From an uncultured Clostridia bacterium (lineage in GTDB: Bacteria > Bacillota > Clostridia > Lachnospirales > Anaerotignaceae): 64,000 bases of DNA. The stretch is from contig CALWSR010000011.1 of assembly GCA_944384265.1 (NCBI GenBank), forward strand, positions 19,592 to 83,591, given 5' to 3'. The notes beneath the pieces were generated by a model, which was not told the DNA's origin, ran no database searches, and was given only the letters and a program-made list of their open reading frames with translations. The stretch's first letter is position 1, and each line of letters starts with the position of its first letter. This document shows, piece after piece, positions 1 to 9,998 of this stretch. The position numbers and the translations under genes were made by a program.

Positions 1-2
1 TG

Positions 3-1253
3 GAAGAAAGCAACATTGCTGAAAAATATTATGAACCGCCCCTTATGCAGGTTATACCATCTGCTTGTGACGCCTGTGATGTAAACAAATATGAAGTCAG
101 CGACCAATGCAGAGGCTGTGTCGCCCACCCCTGTCAGGAGGTTTGCCCAAAGGATGCCATTTCTATGGTAAAAAGACGTTCCTTCATTGACCAGGGAAAA
201 TGTATTAAATGCGGCAAATGTAAAGCCATCTGCCCCTATGACGCCATTGCAAGAAAAGTGCGCCCCTGTGCTACTGCCTGCGGTGTCAATGCCATTGAAA
301 GCGACGATTTGGGACGGGCCCACATCAATCCAGACAAATGTGTTTCCTGCGGTATGTGTATGGTAAGCTGTCCTTTTGGTGCCATTGCAGACAAATCCCA
401 AATATTCCAGCTCATTCGGGCTATGAAAAACAATGATAATGTCATTGCAGAGGTTGCCCCTGCCATTGTAGGCCAGTTTGGTGCTGATGTTTCCACGGGA
501 AAAATCAAAGCTGCTTTGTTGGAGCTGGGCTTTTCTCATGTATATGAGGTGGCTATTGGTGCTGATATTGGTGCTGCCACAGAGGCACATCATTATGTAG
601 AAAAAGTAGTTTCCGGAGAACTGCCTTTTCTTTTGACATCCTGTTGTCCCTCTTGGTCTATGCTGGCAAAAAAATATTTTCCGGAAATCATCAATGAAAT
701 TTCAAATGCTTTAACACCTATGGTGGCTACTGCCAGAACCATAAAGCAAAAGCATCCCGATTCCAAGGTTGTATTTATAGGACCATGTGCTGCCAAAAAA
801 CTGGAGGCCTCCAGAAAAAGCGTCCGCAGTGATGTGGACTTTGTCATCACATTTGAAGAGCTGGCAGCTATGTTTGAGGCAAAGGGCATTGATTTAGCAG
901 CATTTGATAAGGAAGTGGAAATGGAGGATGCTACCGGCGCCGGAAGAGGCTATGCTGTTGCCGGAGGTGTTGCAGACGCCATTGAGCAGTGTATCAATGA
1001 ATATTATCCAGATGTGGATGTATTGATAGAACACGCAGAGGGCTTGGCTGCGTGTAAAAAAATATTGATGATGGCAAAAACAGGAAAAATGGATGGCTGT
1101 TTGATAGAGGGCATGGGTTGTCCGGGAGGCTGTGTTGCCGGTGCCGGTACAAACATTCCAATCAATCGTGCCACATCAGAGGTCAAAAAATTTGTTAAAA
1201 ATTCTGCTCGTGCCTTGCCGGATAAAGAATTGGCAGATATCGAATTGCTGTAA
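3..1253 (+). CDS. Monomeric [FeFe] hydrogenase, 5' end outside the window
   Basis: Iron-only hydrogenase catalytic protein, cytoplasmic, interconverting protons and H2 with ferredoxin-type electrons. The frame is open from the window edge, so the N-terminus is missing; an internal ATG at 45 is not trusted as the start. Cysteine motifs for several 4Fe-4S clusters come first (CRGCVAHPCQEVCP, CIKCGKCKAICP, CVSCGMCMVSCP). The H-cluster domain follows, with TSCCPSW (L1), GPCAAKKLEA (L2) and EGMGCPGGCVAGAG (L3). The L2 motif has GPC where classical group A enzymes have MPC, which suggests a group B-like enzyme (inference). No partner subunit is visible downstream, and the gene is followed by a hairpin at 1431-1485. 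The family assignment is certain; the electron partner is unknown. Confidence 0.95.
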   Translation, partial: EESNIAEKYYEPPLMQVIPSACDACDVNKYEVSDQCRGCVAHPCQEVCPKDAISMVKRRSFIDQGKCIKCGKCKAICPYDAIARKVRPCATACGVNAIESDDLGRAHINPDKCVSCGMCMVSCPFGAIADKSQIFQLIRAMKNNDNVIAEVAPAIVGQFGADVSTGKIKAALLELGFSHVYEVAIGADIGAATEAHHYVEKVVSGELPFLLTSCCPSWSMLAKKYFPEIINEISNALTPMVATARTIKQKHPDSKVVFIGPCAAKKLEASRKSVRSDVDFVITFEELAAMFEAKGIDLAAFDKEVEMEDATGAGRGYAVAGGVADAIEQCINEYYPDVDVLIEHAEGLAACKKILMMAKTGKMDGCLIEGMGCPGGCVAGAGTNIPINRATSEVKKFVKNSARALPDKELADIELL

Positions 1254-1913
1254 AAAACAGTACCCTTCCAAAAAATACGGAAATTCCCTTTTGAAAAAAA
1301 GGAACACATATCTGCTTTTAAAAAAGACAACTGCAAAAATTTGTTTTATCCACCATAAAACAAAGGCATAAAAAATCCAGCAGATACCCCAAAGCCAAGG
1401 CTTTCCTTGTTTATAAAGGCCTTCAAAAATAAAAACAGCCCTGTTCCATAATATAGGAATATATTGGAACCGGCTGTTTTTTTTTGCGGGAAATAAAAAA
1501 TGCTTCAAAACCTGTTGTCCATTGTTGTGTAGTTCTGATTATCATATCAGCTTTTGCTCATGGCATTTTCTGTTTCCATGCTCCTTTCTACATTTTGATA
1601 CAGCTTTTATGTACACAATTTCTGTTTTGATACAATGTCTTTTCTGTCAAATGAATCTGTTTTTATATGATTCTCTTTTTTCAGCACCAAAAAAGGTCCC
1701 GCCATATCATGCTCCTTCCCTTTTCCTTCCAGAAATTTCATTGTTTCACAAGTCCTATACAGAGCTTTTCTTTTTCATAATATTCTGCTTATCAATCAGG
1801 CTGTCATTTTCATTTTTGCAAAAAACATTGCTTTGTTGTCATCTATGACGCATCCTTTTTTCAGCTTTATACCTTGCTGAAAATATTTGCTTTGCATAAT
1901 GTATGTTTTCATT
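1254..1913. other. Gene-poor AT-rich spacer
   Basis: Apart from the hairpin at 1431-1485 I see no supported gene. Open frames here lack ribosome binding sites and have compositions typical of AT-rich noise. Confidence 0.6.
1431..1485 (+). terminator. Bidirectional intrinsic terminator after the hydrogenase gene
   Basis: AAAAACAGCC pairs with GGCTGTTTTT, and an inner GTTCCA/TGGAAC stem lies inside it. A T-run follows on the plus strand, and an A-run precedes it that would be a U-run on the minus strand. It lies about 180 bp after the hydrogenase stop. Confidence 0.75.
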
Positions 1914-2094
1914 TTAAATGTCTGTGCTGTTTAGCATCAATATCTGACCACAGCCGACCAGAACAGCTACCGCAATGAAAAGTATACCAATACATATCCA
2001 TTTAAATGCAATATACCATCAATCCCTTCAATGATAGCACCACAATACCGCCAACAAAGGATGTTAATAAAAATACAAATAGCAATCTCTGCAT
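1914..2094 (-). pseudogene. Broken copy of the small membrane protein at 2372-2593
   Basis: On the minus strand a GGAGA site precedes an ATG at 2094. The first residues (MQRLLFVFLL, then FVGGIVVLSLKGL) and, in a shifted frame, the tail (AFKWICIGILF, then VLVGCGQILML) both match the intact protein at 2372-2593. Compared with that gene, about 29 nt of the loop between the two membrane segments are missing. This shifts the frame and creates an early stop. Flanking sequence upstream also resembles that of the second copy, so this is a tandem duplication in which one copy has decayed. Confidence 0.65.
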
Positions 2095-2371
2095 TTCATC
2101 TCTCCGGCTCTCATAAAACCCACTCTAAAGCAGACCAATTTTATTTTTAATGCTTCCACCGTCCCTTCTTCAAATGAGGGCTATCATGATAGCATTACTT
2201 TTTCAATGAAGCTTGTAAAATCAAATGACATTGCAGCCATTTGATTCTTTTTATGCACAATATACAAAGCCGTCATTTTCATAAAAAGAGATTGTTATGT
2301 ATCATGTGCCTTTTCCATATTTCGTCTGCTGTCCCATTGCCTATTTTACAGCCATATTTCATTGGTTATGC

Positions 2372-2593
2372 TCAATATATTGGATATTTGAAAATACTAT
2401 ACATCATCATACCACAGCCAACCATAACCACCACAGCAATCAGAAACAGTATACTAATACACATCAATTTAAATGCGATATACCTTGTTTGCGCTTTTCT
2501 TTTGATAATATAAATCAATCCAATCAGCGATACCATTGCCAGCACAATGCCGCCAACAAAAAGTATAAACAATATTCCCAATGCCAATCCCAT
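2372..2593 (-). CDS. Small two-helix membrane protein, function unknown
   Basis: A 73-residue protein starting at MGLALGILFILFVGG. The ATG at 2593 is chosen because GGAGGGGG lies 8 nt upstream; a longer frame up to 2644 has no such site. Two hydrophobic segments (about residues 3-28 and 43-66) flank a short basic loop (IKRKAQTR), so both ends probably face the same side of the membrane. A decayed tandem copy lies at 1914-2094. I do not recognise the family. Support comes from the strong ribosome binding site, the membrane-protein pattern and the duplicate. Confidence 0.55.
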   Translation of the reverse strand: MGLALGILFILFVGGIVLAMVSLIGLIYIIKRKAQTRYIAFKLMCISILFLIAVVVMVGCGMMMYSIFKYPIY

Positions 2594-3681
2594 TATTTTC
2601 TTCCCCCTCCGACATTTACAAAATACATCATCCATCCAAGCCAAGCCATTTTATTGTTTGATGCCTCCGCCATGATTTTTGTAAATGGATTTTATCATCA
2701 TACTTTATTCACAGCCTTTTTACTGCAAAGCATTTGAAACAGCTTGCTTTCATCAATAAAATACACTGTTCATAACAGTGCTTTGGCAATCCTATTGCTG
2801 CAATGCTGTTTTGCTATAATTCATTGTATATCTCTGAGAGCTATACAGCAAAGCATATCCGCCAAAAAGCATACAATGCTCAACCAAAACAGCAGTATGC
2901 CCTTTTGTACAAAACAGAATTGCTGCTGCCCGCAAATATGCTGCTTCACATTTTAGACATACAATGTATTTTTATGAGAAACCCTATATTTTTCATAAAA
3001 AAATCAGCAGCCTCAAAACAGTATCCGTATAAACACTGATATATTCCCCATTCAGCTATGATAAAGCCTTTGAAAAGTATAAATGACAGCCAGAAAACAA
3101 AATGACTGTATAACTCTATTTTCTGCAAAACAGTGCTGTTGCTTTTACTGTGATTTTATGAATATAATTTTTCAATAAGCTTGTCCATCTCAATAAAAAA
3201 ATGTTTTTATATGCTTCTGCCCCTTATTTCATCATACAAAAGCAGTACAATTTCCGGCTGTTCTGCATCTTTTCCAACACTCAAAAATATCATACAATTT
3301 CTATAACTGCATTTTTCATATTTTTTTCATACCATTATGCACAGTCAAACACTGATTTTTGACATATCAAAAAACCATTATATTTTTTATCCATATTATG
3401 CTTTGCTTTTCATATTGGCTGGCTTTCTACTATGGCATTTGTTTCAGTCTGCTGCACTTTACCATTTTATTTAAAATGCTTTTCACAAACGGCAATTTTC
3501 ATAGACATTTGAAGCCCATGACTATGCCAAATTTATTTTACATAAATAGGCGTAGAAAAACAAAAAGCTCCGGCATGGATATAAACTGCCGCAAGCATTT
3601 TTTTGGCACAGCAGTGAAGCTGTGCCATTTTCCCTATATATTCTATTTGCTGTATAAAATGTCACAGCAATATGTTTATGC
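2594..3681. other. Gene-poor AT-rich spacer
   Basis: More than 1 kb without a convincing coding region. Short stretches (for example TTTTTCAATAAGCTTG near 3165, compared with a similar string near 2202) look like remains of the same duplicated unit as the small membrane gene. A 60-codon minus-strand frame at 2946-3128 lacks a ribosome binding site and was not called. Confidence 0.5.
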
Positions 3682-4476
3682 TCAAAATAGAAACTGCTCC
3701 ACCACATGAGCAATGCCATCCTGGTCATTGGAGCGTGTAATGTAATCTGCAACAGCCTTCGCTTGGTCATTTGCATTTTCCATTGCCACACCCAGCCCCG
3801 CAAATTTTATCATACTGATATCGTTATATCCATCTCCGCAGGCAATCACTTCTTCTCTGGAAATATGAAGTTTTTCAATCAGCTTTTTTAGAGAATATGC
3901 TTTATCAATTTTGGGAGGCAAAATTTCTAAAAAATGAGGGTCTGAACGAAATACATTTAAATGCTCTCCCAGCATTTGTTTAAAAAGAGGCTCTGCTTGG
4001 GCAATGCTTTGGGGGTCTCCTGCCAGCAAATATTTGGGTACAGGAAATGTAACATATTCTATGATACTTTCCGGTGTGATTTTTTTCATTTGGTTGATAC
4101 CCAATTCCAGCTGTATATAGGCATTGTCATCCTCTGTAACCAGCTTGTCAACCCCTTCATAGGTAGAAAGTCCAATGCCGCATTTTCTGGACAAATGATA
4201 TATTTTATCCAGCCAGCCCTCAGGGATATCTATTTGAAACAAGCATTCCTCTGTGGTCAGGTCAATGATTCTGCCGCCGTTAAAAGATAGTATACAGCCA
4301 TGATGCTTTTTCAGCTCCAGCATTTTGGCAATGGGCATAACACCCCTTGTAGGCCTTCCGGAAGCCAGCACCACAATGATGCCCTTTTCCATTGCTCTTT
4401 GCAGCACCTCTTGGTTTCTTTGTGAAACCTCCTTTTTAGAATTTGTCAGTGTGCCGTCTAAATCCAATACAATCAT
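3682..4476 (-). CDS. HAD-superfamily Cof-type phosphatase
   Basis: 264-residue cytoplasmic phosphatase of the Cof/YidA type, expected to hydrolyse sugar phosphates, nucleotides or flavin phosphates; the substrate cannot be read from sequence. Motif I is DLDGTLTNS at residues 4-12 (nucleophile and acid/base Asp), motif II is ASGRPTRG, and motif IV is GDGYNDISMI near residue 212, with a C2-type cap between. The ATG at 4476 gives the usual family length. A longer frame reaches into the upstream ppx gene, and an ATG overlapping the ppx stop (ATGA near 4509) or a TTG 12 nt earlier, behind GGGGAG, are alternative starts. It is the last gene of the ppk1-ppx-HAD group and is probably cotranscribed. 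Confidence 0.88.
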   Translation of the reverse strand: MIVLDLDGTLTNSKKEVSQRNQEVLQRAMEKGIIVVLASGRPTRGVMPIAKMLELKKHHGCILSFNGGRIIDLTTEECLFQIDIPEGWLDKIYHLSRKCGIGLSTYEGVDKLVTEDDNAYIQLELGINQMKKITPESIIEYVTFPVPKYLLAGDPQSIAQAEPLFKQMLGEHLNVFRSDPHFLEILPPKIDKAYSLKKLIEKLHISREEVIACGDGYNDISMIKFAGLGVAMENANDQAKAVADYITRSNDQDGIAHVVEQFLF

Positions 4477-4508
4477 TTTATATCCCAAAAAAATCTCCCC
4501 TTTCTTTA

Positions 4509-5423
4509 TCATTCCTTTTTTGTGTCTGTCAAAAACAGCTTTTGGTATAAATAGCCCTCTCTTACGCCATAGGCACTGACTAAAATATCTCTGCATTTTA
4601 CATATTGACAAACTGTATTCATCACAATCATCCCCGGCAGTAATGTATGCACACGGTCAGGTGCTGTTTGCAGCACCTTTTTTAATGTGTCATTTTCGCC
4701 ACTTTTCAATTCCTTTAGTATGGCGGAAACATTTTCTGCAAAAATGGTATTATTTTCTTTCGGCAGTGAAAATATATCATTATTTATATTTCTTGTGGCA
4801 CGAATGGAGCCGCCAATGCCTATGACCGTATCAAATGTTTTATTGTTCAAAAATTTTACTTTTTTCAGCTCTGACAATACAGCATCCTCTATTTGTTTTT
4901 TCTCCTTTTTGGTCGGAAACAAATCCTTTACATAATTGGAAAACATGGAAAGAGAGCCAAATGCCAAGCTGACTGCATTTTGTATTTCTCCTCTTTCATA
5001 AACCAGTATCTCTGTACTGCCTCCGCCAATGTCCAATAAAACCCCTTTGTTAAGCTGCATAGAACGGGCCGCACCAATAAAATCAAATGTGGCCTCTTGA
5101 TATCCTGTCAAAATATCTATGGAAAGCTCTGTTTCTGCTAAAATCATTTGCAGTGCTTCATCTGTATTGGAAATATTTCTCAAAGACGCTGTTGCAAACA
5201 CAAAAAGCTTTTCTAAGGGCAAATGCTGTACCATTTCTTTATAACGCTTTAGCACATCACAGGCCTTTTGTATGCCCTTTTTTGTCATTTTTCCTTTTTT
5301 TACATAGGCAGCCAGCCCTGCTGTTGTTTTGTTGTTAAACATAGGCAGTATCTGACCATTTGCCACATCATAAATGCAAAGACGAATGGTATTGGAGCCT
5401 ACGTCAATCACGCCATACATCAT
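4509..5423 (-). CDS. ppx: Exopolyphosphatase of the Ppx/GppA family
   Basis: 304-residue ASKHA-fold phosphatase that removes terminal phosphates from polyphosphate or pppGpp. The phosphate-binding loops DVGSNTIRL (residue 7 onward) and DIGGGSTEI (about residue 142) are intact. The length fits the short, single-module Ppx form without the C-terminal HD-like domain of E. coli Ppx. GGTGGAG lies upstream of the ATG. It lies about 190 bp downstream of ppk1 on the same strand, so synthesis and breakdown of polyphosphate are encoded together. The stop overlaps a possible ATG of the HAD gene. Whether it prefers polyphosphate or pppGpp is not decided by sequence. Confidence 0.92.
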   Translation of the reverse strand: MMYGVIDVGSNTIRLCIYDVANGQILPMFNNKTTAGLAAYVKKGKMTKKGIQKACDVLKRYKEMVQHLPLEKLFVFATASLRNISNTDEALQMILAETELSIDILTGYQEATFDFIGAARSMQLNKGVLLDIGGGSTEILVYERGEIQNAVSLAFGSLSMFSNYVKDLFPTKKEKKQIEDAVLSELKKVKFLNNKTFDTVIGIGGSIRATRNINNDIFSLPKENNTIFAENVSAILKELKSGENDTLKKVLQTAPDRVHTLLPGMIVMNTVCQYVKCRDILVSAYGVREGYLYQKLFLTDTKKE

Positions 5424-5610
5424 AAAAAATCTCCACCCTTCTTATGAAAACTGCTTTTTTTATGTTATCACTTTTTTATAAAGCTGTCATAACCATATTT
5501 TTGTATGACATCGGAAATAAAATATATCTTTTTTTCATTTGTTTTATGATTTTCAGCAAAATACTCTTTTTTTGCCGCTTTTTTGTCATGCTATATTGCT
5601 CCTTTGCATA

Positions 5611-7737
5611 TTATTTTTTATCTGTTATTTTTTCTAAAATTACTTCTTTTTCTGATTCATTTTCTATTTTTTTTGCAATGGGGTTTCCTGCCCTTTCATA
5701 AGCCTGCTCGTAAAAAAACTCTTGACAATTCAATGGCTCTTGCTCTGTTTTCACCCTTTTATAAATGCCGTCTGCCATTTGTTCTCTTGCTTTTACATTA
5801 TCCTGAAGCATTGTCTGAAACATTTGTCTGATTCTGTTTTTGATGTCAGCATCATATACAGGCGTTGCCACCTCCAAACGTCTTACTGTGTTTCTTGTCA
5901 TCAAATCTGCGGAGGAAATATATATTTTTTCTTTTTCCCCTTTTCCAAATATAAAAATGCGGGAATGCTCTAAATATCTTCCTACAATGCTTATGATTCT
6001 AATATTTTCTGTATATTCCGGTATCTTGGAGCGCAAACAGCAAATGCCCCTTACAATCATTTCAATTTTTACACCGGCACGGGATGCCTTGATAAGCTGG
6101 TCAATGATTTTTTTGTCTGTTAAGGAATTGATTTTTATGCCAATATAGGCTTCCTCTCCTCTTTTTACTTTTTCCATTTCTTCTCTTATCAAATCCAATA
6201 TTTTGTTTTGAAGGCATTTTGGCGCAACCAGCAAATGCTCTGCCTCCTCCACCACTTCTCCCAATGCAATGGCCTGAAAAATTTCAGATGCCTCCTGTCC
6301 AATTTCTGTATTGGCTGTCATCAAAGAAAGGTCTGTATAAAGCTTTGCTGTATTTTCGTTATAATTTCCTGTGCCGATTTGTGTAATATATTCTATTTTG
6401 CCTCTTTTTCTCATTGTAATCAAACAAAGCTTGGAATGTACTTTATAATCATCCAATCCATATATCACATGGCAGCCTGCTTCTTCCAGCCTTCTTGACC
6501 ATTCAATGTTATTTTCTTCATCAAACCTTGCCTTCAGCTCCACCAAAACATCCACTTGCTTGCCGTTTTCCACTGCTTCTATCAATGCATTGACAATTTT
6601 GCTTTCCTTTGCCAAGCGGTACAATGTCATTTTAATGGAAACCACATCAGGGTCTATGGCCGCCTGGTGTAATAATACCAAAAACGGTTTCATACTTTCA
6701 TAAGGATAGGAAAGCAAAATATCCCTTTGCTCAATTTGTTCTATCATGCTTTTTTGACTTTCTACAAATGCTGAGGGCTGAGGGATGCGTCTTTGAAAAA
6801 ACAGATTTTCATTTTTTCTCAAATAATCCCGAATGTCAGAAATAAACGTCAAATCAATGGGCGCATGAGAATAAAATGTCTGTTCTTTTTTTAATTTCAT
6901 ATAAGCACACAGCTTTCCCACTGTAATGCCGTCCAGCTCTCTTGTATGCTCCAAACGGACGGGAGAGAGCTTTTTTCTTTTTTTGATGACCTTTTCCATA
7001 TGCTCTCTGTAATCCAAATCCTCGTCATATATCTGCTCTGTATCAATATCAGCATTTCTTGTAACACGAATCAATGATTTTGCATTGATTTTATAATTTT
7101 TAAATACCTTTGGCAAAAAGTGTAATATCAGCTCCTCCGCCAGCATAAAATTGCCCTCTCTGGAGGGTATTTTGATTAAACGCTCAAAAACGCCCTGTGT
7201 GCAGGGTACAATGCCTATTTTTTCTTTTTCATTTTTTGTACTCAGCACTGCCACTGCATAGATTTCTTTGTTTTTTAAAAAAGGAAAGGGCTGTTTTTTG
7301 CCTACCACAATGCTGGAAAGCAAGGGAGCAATTTCTTTTTCAAAATAATCCTCCAGGTGTTCGGCCTCTTTTTTAGAAAGGGCTTGAAAATTGATGATAT
7401 GCACACCCTGCTCCTCCAGCAGGTCTAATATTTTGAAATAAATCTGGTCTTTTTTTATTTCCAGTTCCTTTGTCCGTTTTAATATGGCGGCAATTTGTTC
7501 CTGCGCTGTCATATTTGTTTTATTATCTCTTTCTTCCTTTGAAAGCAGCATTTGGTCATGCAGTGAGCCTACCCGCACCATAAAAAATTCATCTAAATTG
7601 CTTTGAAAAATAGATAAAAAAGAAAGTCTTTCACAAAGAGGCACACTGCTGTCTGCCGCCTCCTCCAGCACTCTTTCATTAAATTGCAGCCAAGAGAGTT
7701 CTCTGTTTTCAAAACAAACTCTTTTTTCATCCTTCAT
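5611..7737 (-). CDS. ppk1: Polyphosphate kinase 1
   Basis: 708-residue ATP:polyphosphate phosphotransferase that reversibly makes polyphosphate chains. The N-terminal domain begins with FENRELSWLQFNERVLEEA. The catalytic phospholipase-D-like half contains YKVHSKLCLI and RYLEHSRIFIFG, which carry the conserved histidines, and TGNYNENTAKLYTDLSL. The ATG at 7737 is chosen because GAGGGGG lies 8 nt upstream; the open frame continues 21 codons further without a site. Length matches the family. It is followed by ppx and a HAD phosphatase on the same strand. Confidence 0.96.
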   Translation of the reverse strand: MKDEKRVCFENRELSWLQFNERVLEEAADSSVPLCERLSFLSIFQSNLDEFFMVRVGSLHDQMLLSKEERDNKTNMTAQEQIAAILKRTKELEIKKDQIYFKILDLLEEQGVHIINFQALSKKEAEHLEDYFEKEIAPLLSSIVVGKKQPFPFLKNKEIYAVAVLSTKNEKEKIGIVPCTQGVFERLIKIPSREGNFMLAEELILHFLPKVFKNYKINAKSLIRVTRNADIDTEQIYDEDLDYREHMEKVIKKRKKLSPVRLEHTRELDGITVGKLCAYMKLKKEQTFYSHAPIDLTFISDIRDYLRKNENLFFQRRIPQPSAFVESQKSMIEQIEQRDILLSYPYESMKPFLVLLHQAAIDPDVVSIKMTLYRLAKESKIVNALIEAVENGKQVDVLVELKARFDEENNIEWSRRLEEAGCHVIYGLDDYKVHSKLCLITMRKRGKIEYITQIGTGNYNENTAKLYTDLSLMTANTEIGQEASEIFQAIALGEVVEEAEHLLVAPKCLQNKILDLIREEMEKVKRGEEAYIGIKINSLTDKKIIDQLIKASRAGVKIEMIVRGICCLRSKIPEYTENIRIISIVGRYLEHSRIFIFGKGEKEKIYISSADLMTRNTVRRLEVATPVYDADIKNRIRQMFQTMLQDNVKAREQMADGIYKRVKTEQEPLNCQEFFYEQAYERAGNPIAKKIENESEKEVILEKITDKK

Positions 7738-8626
7738 ATCTTTTCCCCCTCTTAGAACATATTTTTCTTTTTCAAAAATAATCATACAAACCACACACAC
7801 AATAGCTTCATGGCAGTATAGCCATGCATATGCAGCCGGTCGGCACCGTTAAATGAAAAAATTCACTGTCAAAAGCTGCATATTCCTGTTTTGTACTGCC
7901 TCTGCCTTTGATTGATATCATTGCCTGTTGTGTACTGCATTGTTTTGTTTCTCATTGTGCTGTCCTTGTCTGTTATGGCTCCAAAATATTTTAAATGTTT
8001 TTTTATAAAAAATCTATTTTCATTTTCTTCCAATACTCTGTTTGCATCTGTCTTTTCATCATAATATCCTCTAGGCAAAAGCCGCTTTTTCTCAATGGCC
8101 GTCATTTGACTTTGAAAATGCTGCATTTTCCCTGTGTCATTTTCTCCTCCAGCTTCATAATACTTTTTTCAAGCTCCTTTCGCAATAGGATATGTCTAAA
8201 AATTTCAATAAAAATAAAAGGATACAAAAATTTTTATTTTGTTTTTTTGCTGATACATTTTCTTTTTTGTATTTTATCAATGAAACATCACTGTTATCTG
8301 CAATGACAATATGATTTTCAAACACATGGTTTTGCAGCGTTTTCTCCTGCTCTCCTTTCAAGCTGTCATAGAAAATGTACCATGCAGCCATTCCGTCTGT
8401 GTTTTACCTGGCAAAAATAAATTTCCTTTCCATTCATATCCCCTTCATACTATATTTTCATTTTTTGCAGCATTTCTTTGCACTGCTTTGACTTTACAGA
8501 GGGCAATTTTTCTGAAAGGACCTGCTTTGGTTCTATATGCAAAAGCCGTTTTGTTAAAGCAAACACCAAAAGTTTTTATACCCTATTGATAAAGCATCCT
8601 TTTTGTTTTCATTTATAAAATATATT
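7738..8626. other. Spacer with possible gene remnants
   Basis: About 0.9 kb between sfsA and ppk1. The minus strand has a GGAGC/ATG start near 8158 whose frame ends quickly. A neighbouring frame (7869-8126) then reads as a hydrophilic 85-residue peptide, which suggests a small gene broken by a frameshift. I recognise no family and do not call it. Nothing else is supported. Confidence 0.4.
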
Positions 8627-9316
8627 TCATTCCATCAAAAAAGGTACTGCTTTTGCCAAATCAATACTGTTTTGTTTTACCATACAATCATATGCCAATA
8701 TGCACACTCCCTGTTTTTGAGCCTGCTTCAATGCTTTTGCAAAGGCCTCATCTCTTTTCTGGTGAGGCTTCATGGACAATACACCCTGCATTTGTATCAA
8801 AAACAATATATTGGCTTGATACCCTTCTTTTTTTGCCTGTATCAATTCATAAATATGTTTTGTGCCTCTTTGGGTGGGGGCATCGGGAAAAAGTGCTGCT
8901 CCATTTTCCTCCAATGTAACCCCCTTTACCTCTATAAATCCCTTTGCATCCCCTTTTTCATAATAAATATCAAAACGGGAATGGCCAAATGTCACCTCTC
9001 TTTTTACAAAGGAAGGAATGCCAATTTCTGTAATACGGCCTTTTTTCAGTGCCTCCTCCACAACAGCATTGGGCGCCTGAGAGTCCATGTTCACAAGCCT
9101 CTCTCCTTTATAAACTGCCACCAAAGAATATTTTGTTTTTCTATTTTTATTTTGGCTTTCTTCCAAAAACACAGTGGACTGAGGCAAAAGCAACTCTTTA
9201 CATCTTCCTGTATTTTTCACATGGACCCTTTCTTCCCTTCCATCTATGGTCACATAGGCCACAAAGCGATTGGGTCTGCTTTGAAAAAGACCTTTTTTTA
9301 TGTTTTCATATTTCAT
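8627..9316 (-). CDS. sfsA: SfsA family DNA-binding nuclease-fold protein
   Basis: 229-residue homologue of sugar fermentation stimulation protein A. The N-terminal OB-like part runs from FVAYVTIDGREERVHVKNTG. The C-terminal part has the PD-(D/E)xK-like core GFIEVKGVTLEENGAALFPD followed by APTQRGTKHIYEL, both hallmark SfsA strings. The biochemical role is uncertain even in well-studied species; it was described as a transcription-affecting DNA-binding protein. GAGGAGC precedes the ATG. It lies 20 bp after cobO on the same strand and is probably cotranscribed with it. Confidence 0.93.
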   Translation of the reverse strand: MKYENIKKGLFQSRPNRFVAYVTIDGREERVHVKNTGRCKELLLPQSTVFLEESQNKNRKTKYSLVAVYKGERLVNMDSQAPNAVVEEALKKGRITEIGIPSFVKREVTFGHSRFDIYYEKGDAKGFIEVKGVTLEENGAALFPDAPTQRGTKHIYELIQAKKEGYQANILFLIQMQGVLSMKPHQKRDEAFAKALKQAQKQGVCILAYDCMVKQNSIDLAKAVPFLME

Positions 9317-9336
9317 ATTGCTCCTCTTTTCTTTTG

Positions 9337-9873
9337 TTAATATTCCAAGCCTTTTTTTGCTGTGACACCTTTTTGATAATAATGTTTGATTTCTTTCATT
9401 TCTGTCACCAAATCTGCATATGCCATCAGCTTTTTGTCTGCATTTCTTCCTGTCAAAACAACATGGGTTGTTTTTTTTCTTTTTTCCAATGCAGCAATCA
9501 ATTCCTCTTCTGTTAAAAAGTCCTTTACAGAAACGGTTTTCATAGAAAATACATTGATGATTTCGTCCAAAACAATCATGTCATATGCATCACAAAGCAG
9601 CTTTTCCTTTGTCAGCTCCCAAGCCCTTTGTATGCTTTGTATTTGCTCCTGAGGGGTTTTTGTCCAAGAATAGCCTATCCCTGTTTGATGCAGCTCTACT
9701 CCTATTTTCTCAAGCATATTCCTTTCTCCGCATACAAAATCAGGTGATTTCAAAAATTGTATCATACAAATCCTTTTTCCCCAGCCCAATGCTCTTAGAC
9801 AAAGTCCCATTGCCGCCGTTGTTTTTCCCTTGCCATCTCCTGTATAAAGCAATACCATACCTTTTTGCTCCAA
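9337..9873 (-). CDS. cobO: Corrinoid adenosyltransferase
   Basis: 178-residue CobA/CobO/BtuR-type ATP:corrinoid adenosyltransferase, which attaches the adenosyl group to cob(I)alamin or cob(I)yrinate. The P-loop TGDGKGKTTAAMG starts at residue 11, MIVLDEI forms the Walker B strand, and THVVLTGRNA follows. The start is a TTG at 9873 with GAGGTG 7 nt upstream; an out-of-frame ATG lies between the two. The gene is read away from the His-rich protein gene. No other cobalamin biosynthesis gene is in the window, so it may serve salvage. Confidence 0.93.
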   Translation of the reverse strand: MEQKGMVLLYTGDGKGKTTAAMGLCLRALGWGKRICMIQFLKSPDFVCGERNMLEKIGVELHQTGIGYSWTKTPQEQIQSIQRAWELTKEKLLCDAYDMIVLDEIINVFSMKTVSVKDFLTEEELIAALEKRKKTTHVVLTGRNADKKLMAYADLVTEMKEIKHYYQKGVTAKKGLEY

Positions 9874-9931
9874 ATCATTTCACCTCTGTTATTATTGTAC
9901 TGTACTTTAGATAGTATTTCCACAAAAATAA

Positions 9932-9960
9932 TTGTATCTATTGTTTTTTTGATTTATAAT
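9932..9960 (+). promoter_or_regulatory. SigA-type promoter for the His-rich protein gene
   Basis: TTGTAT, a 17-bp spacer and TATAAT end 39 bp before the TTG start at 9999. It lies in the divergent gap between cobO and the His-rich gene. Confidence 0.6.
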
Positions 9961-9998
9961 GGTAGACAAACCCTTGTAAAAGAAAGGAGCAATGTCAT

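Noticed and set aside
2946..3128. 60-codon minus-strand hydrophobic frame
   Set aside because: It lacks a ribosome binding site, and short hydrophobic frames are frequent by chance in DNA this AT-rich.
8603..9340. Long plus-strand frame opposite sfsA
   Set aside because: It is a complement-strand shadow of a well-supported gene, rich in Cys/Phe and without a start site. Similar shadows occur opposite valS, murF, ppk1 and the M16 genes.
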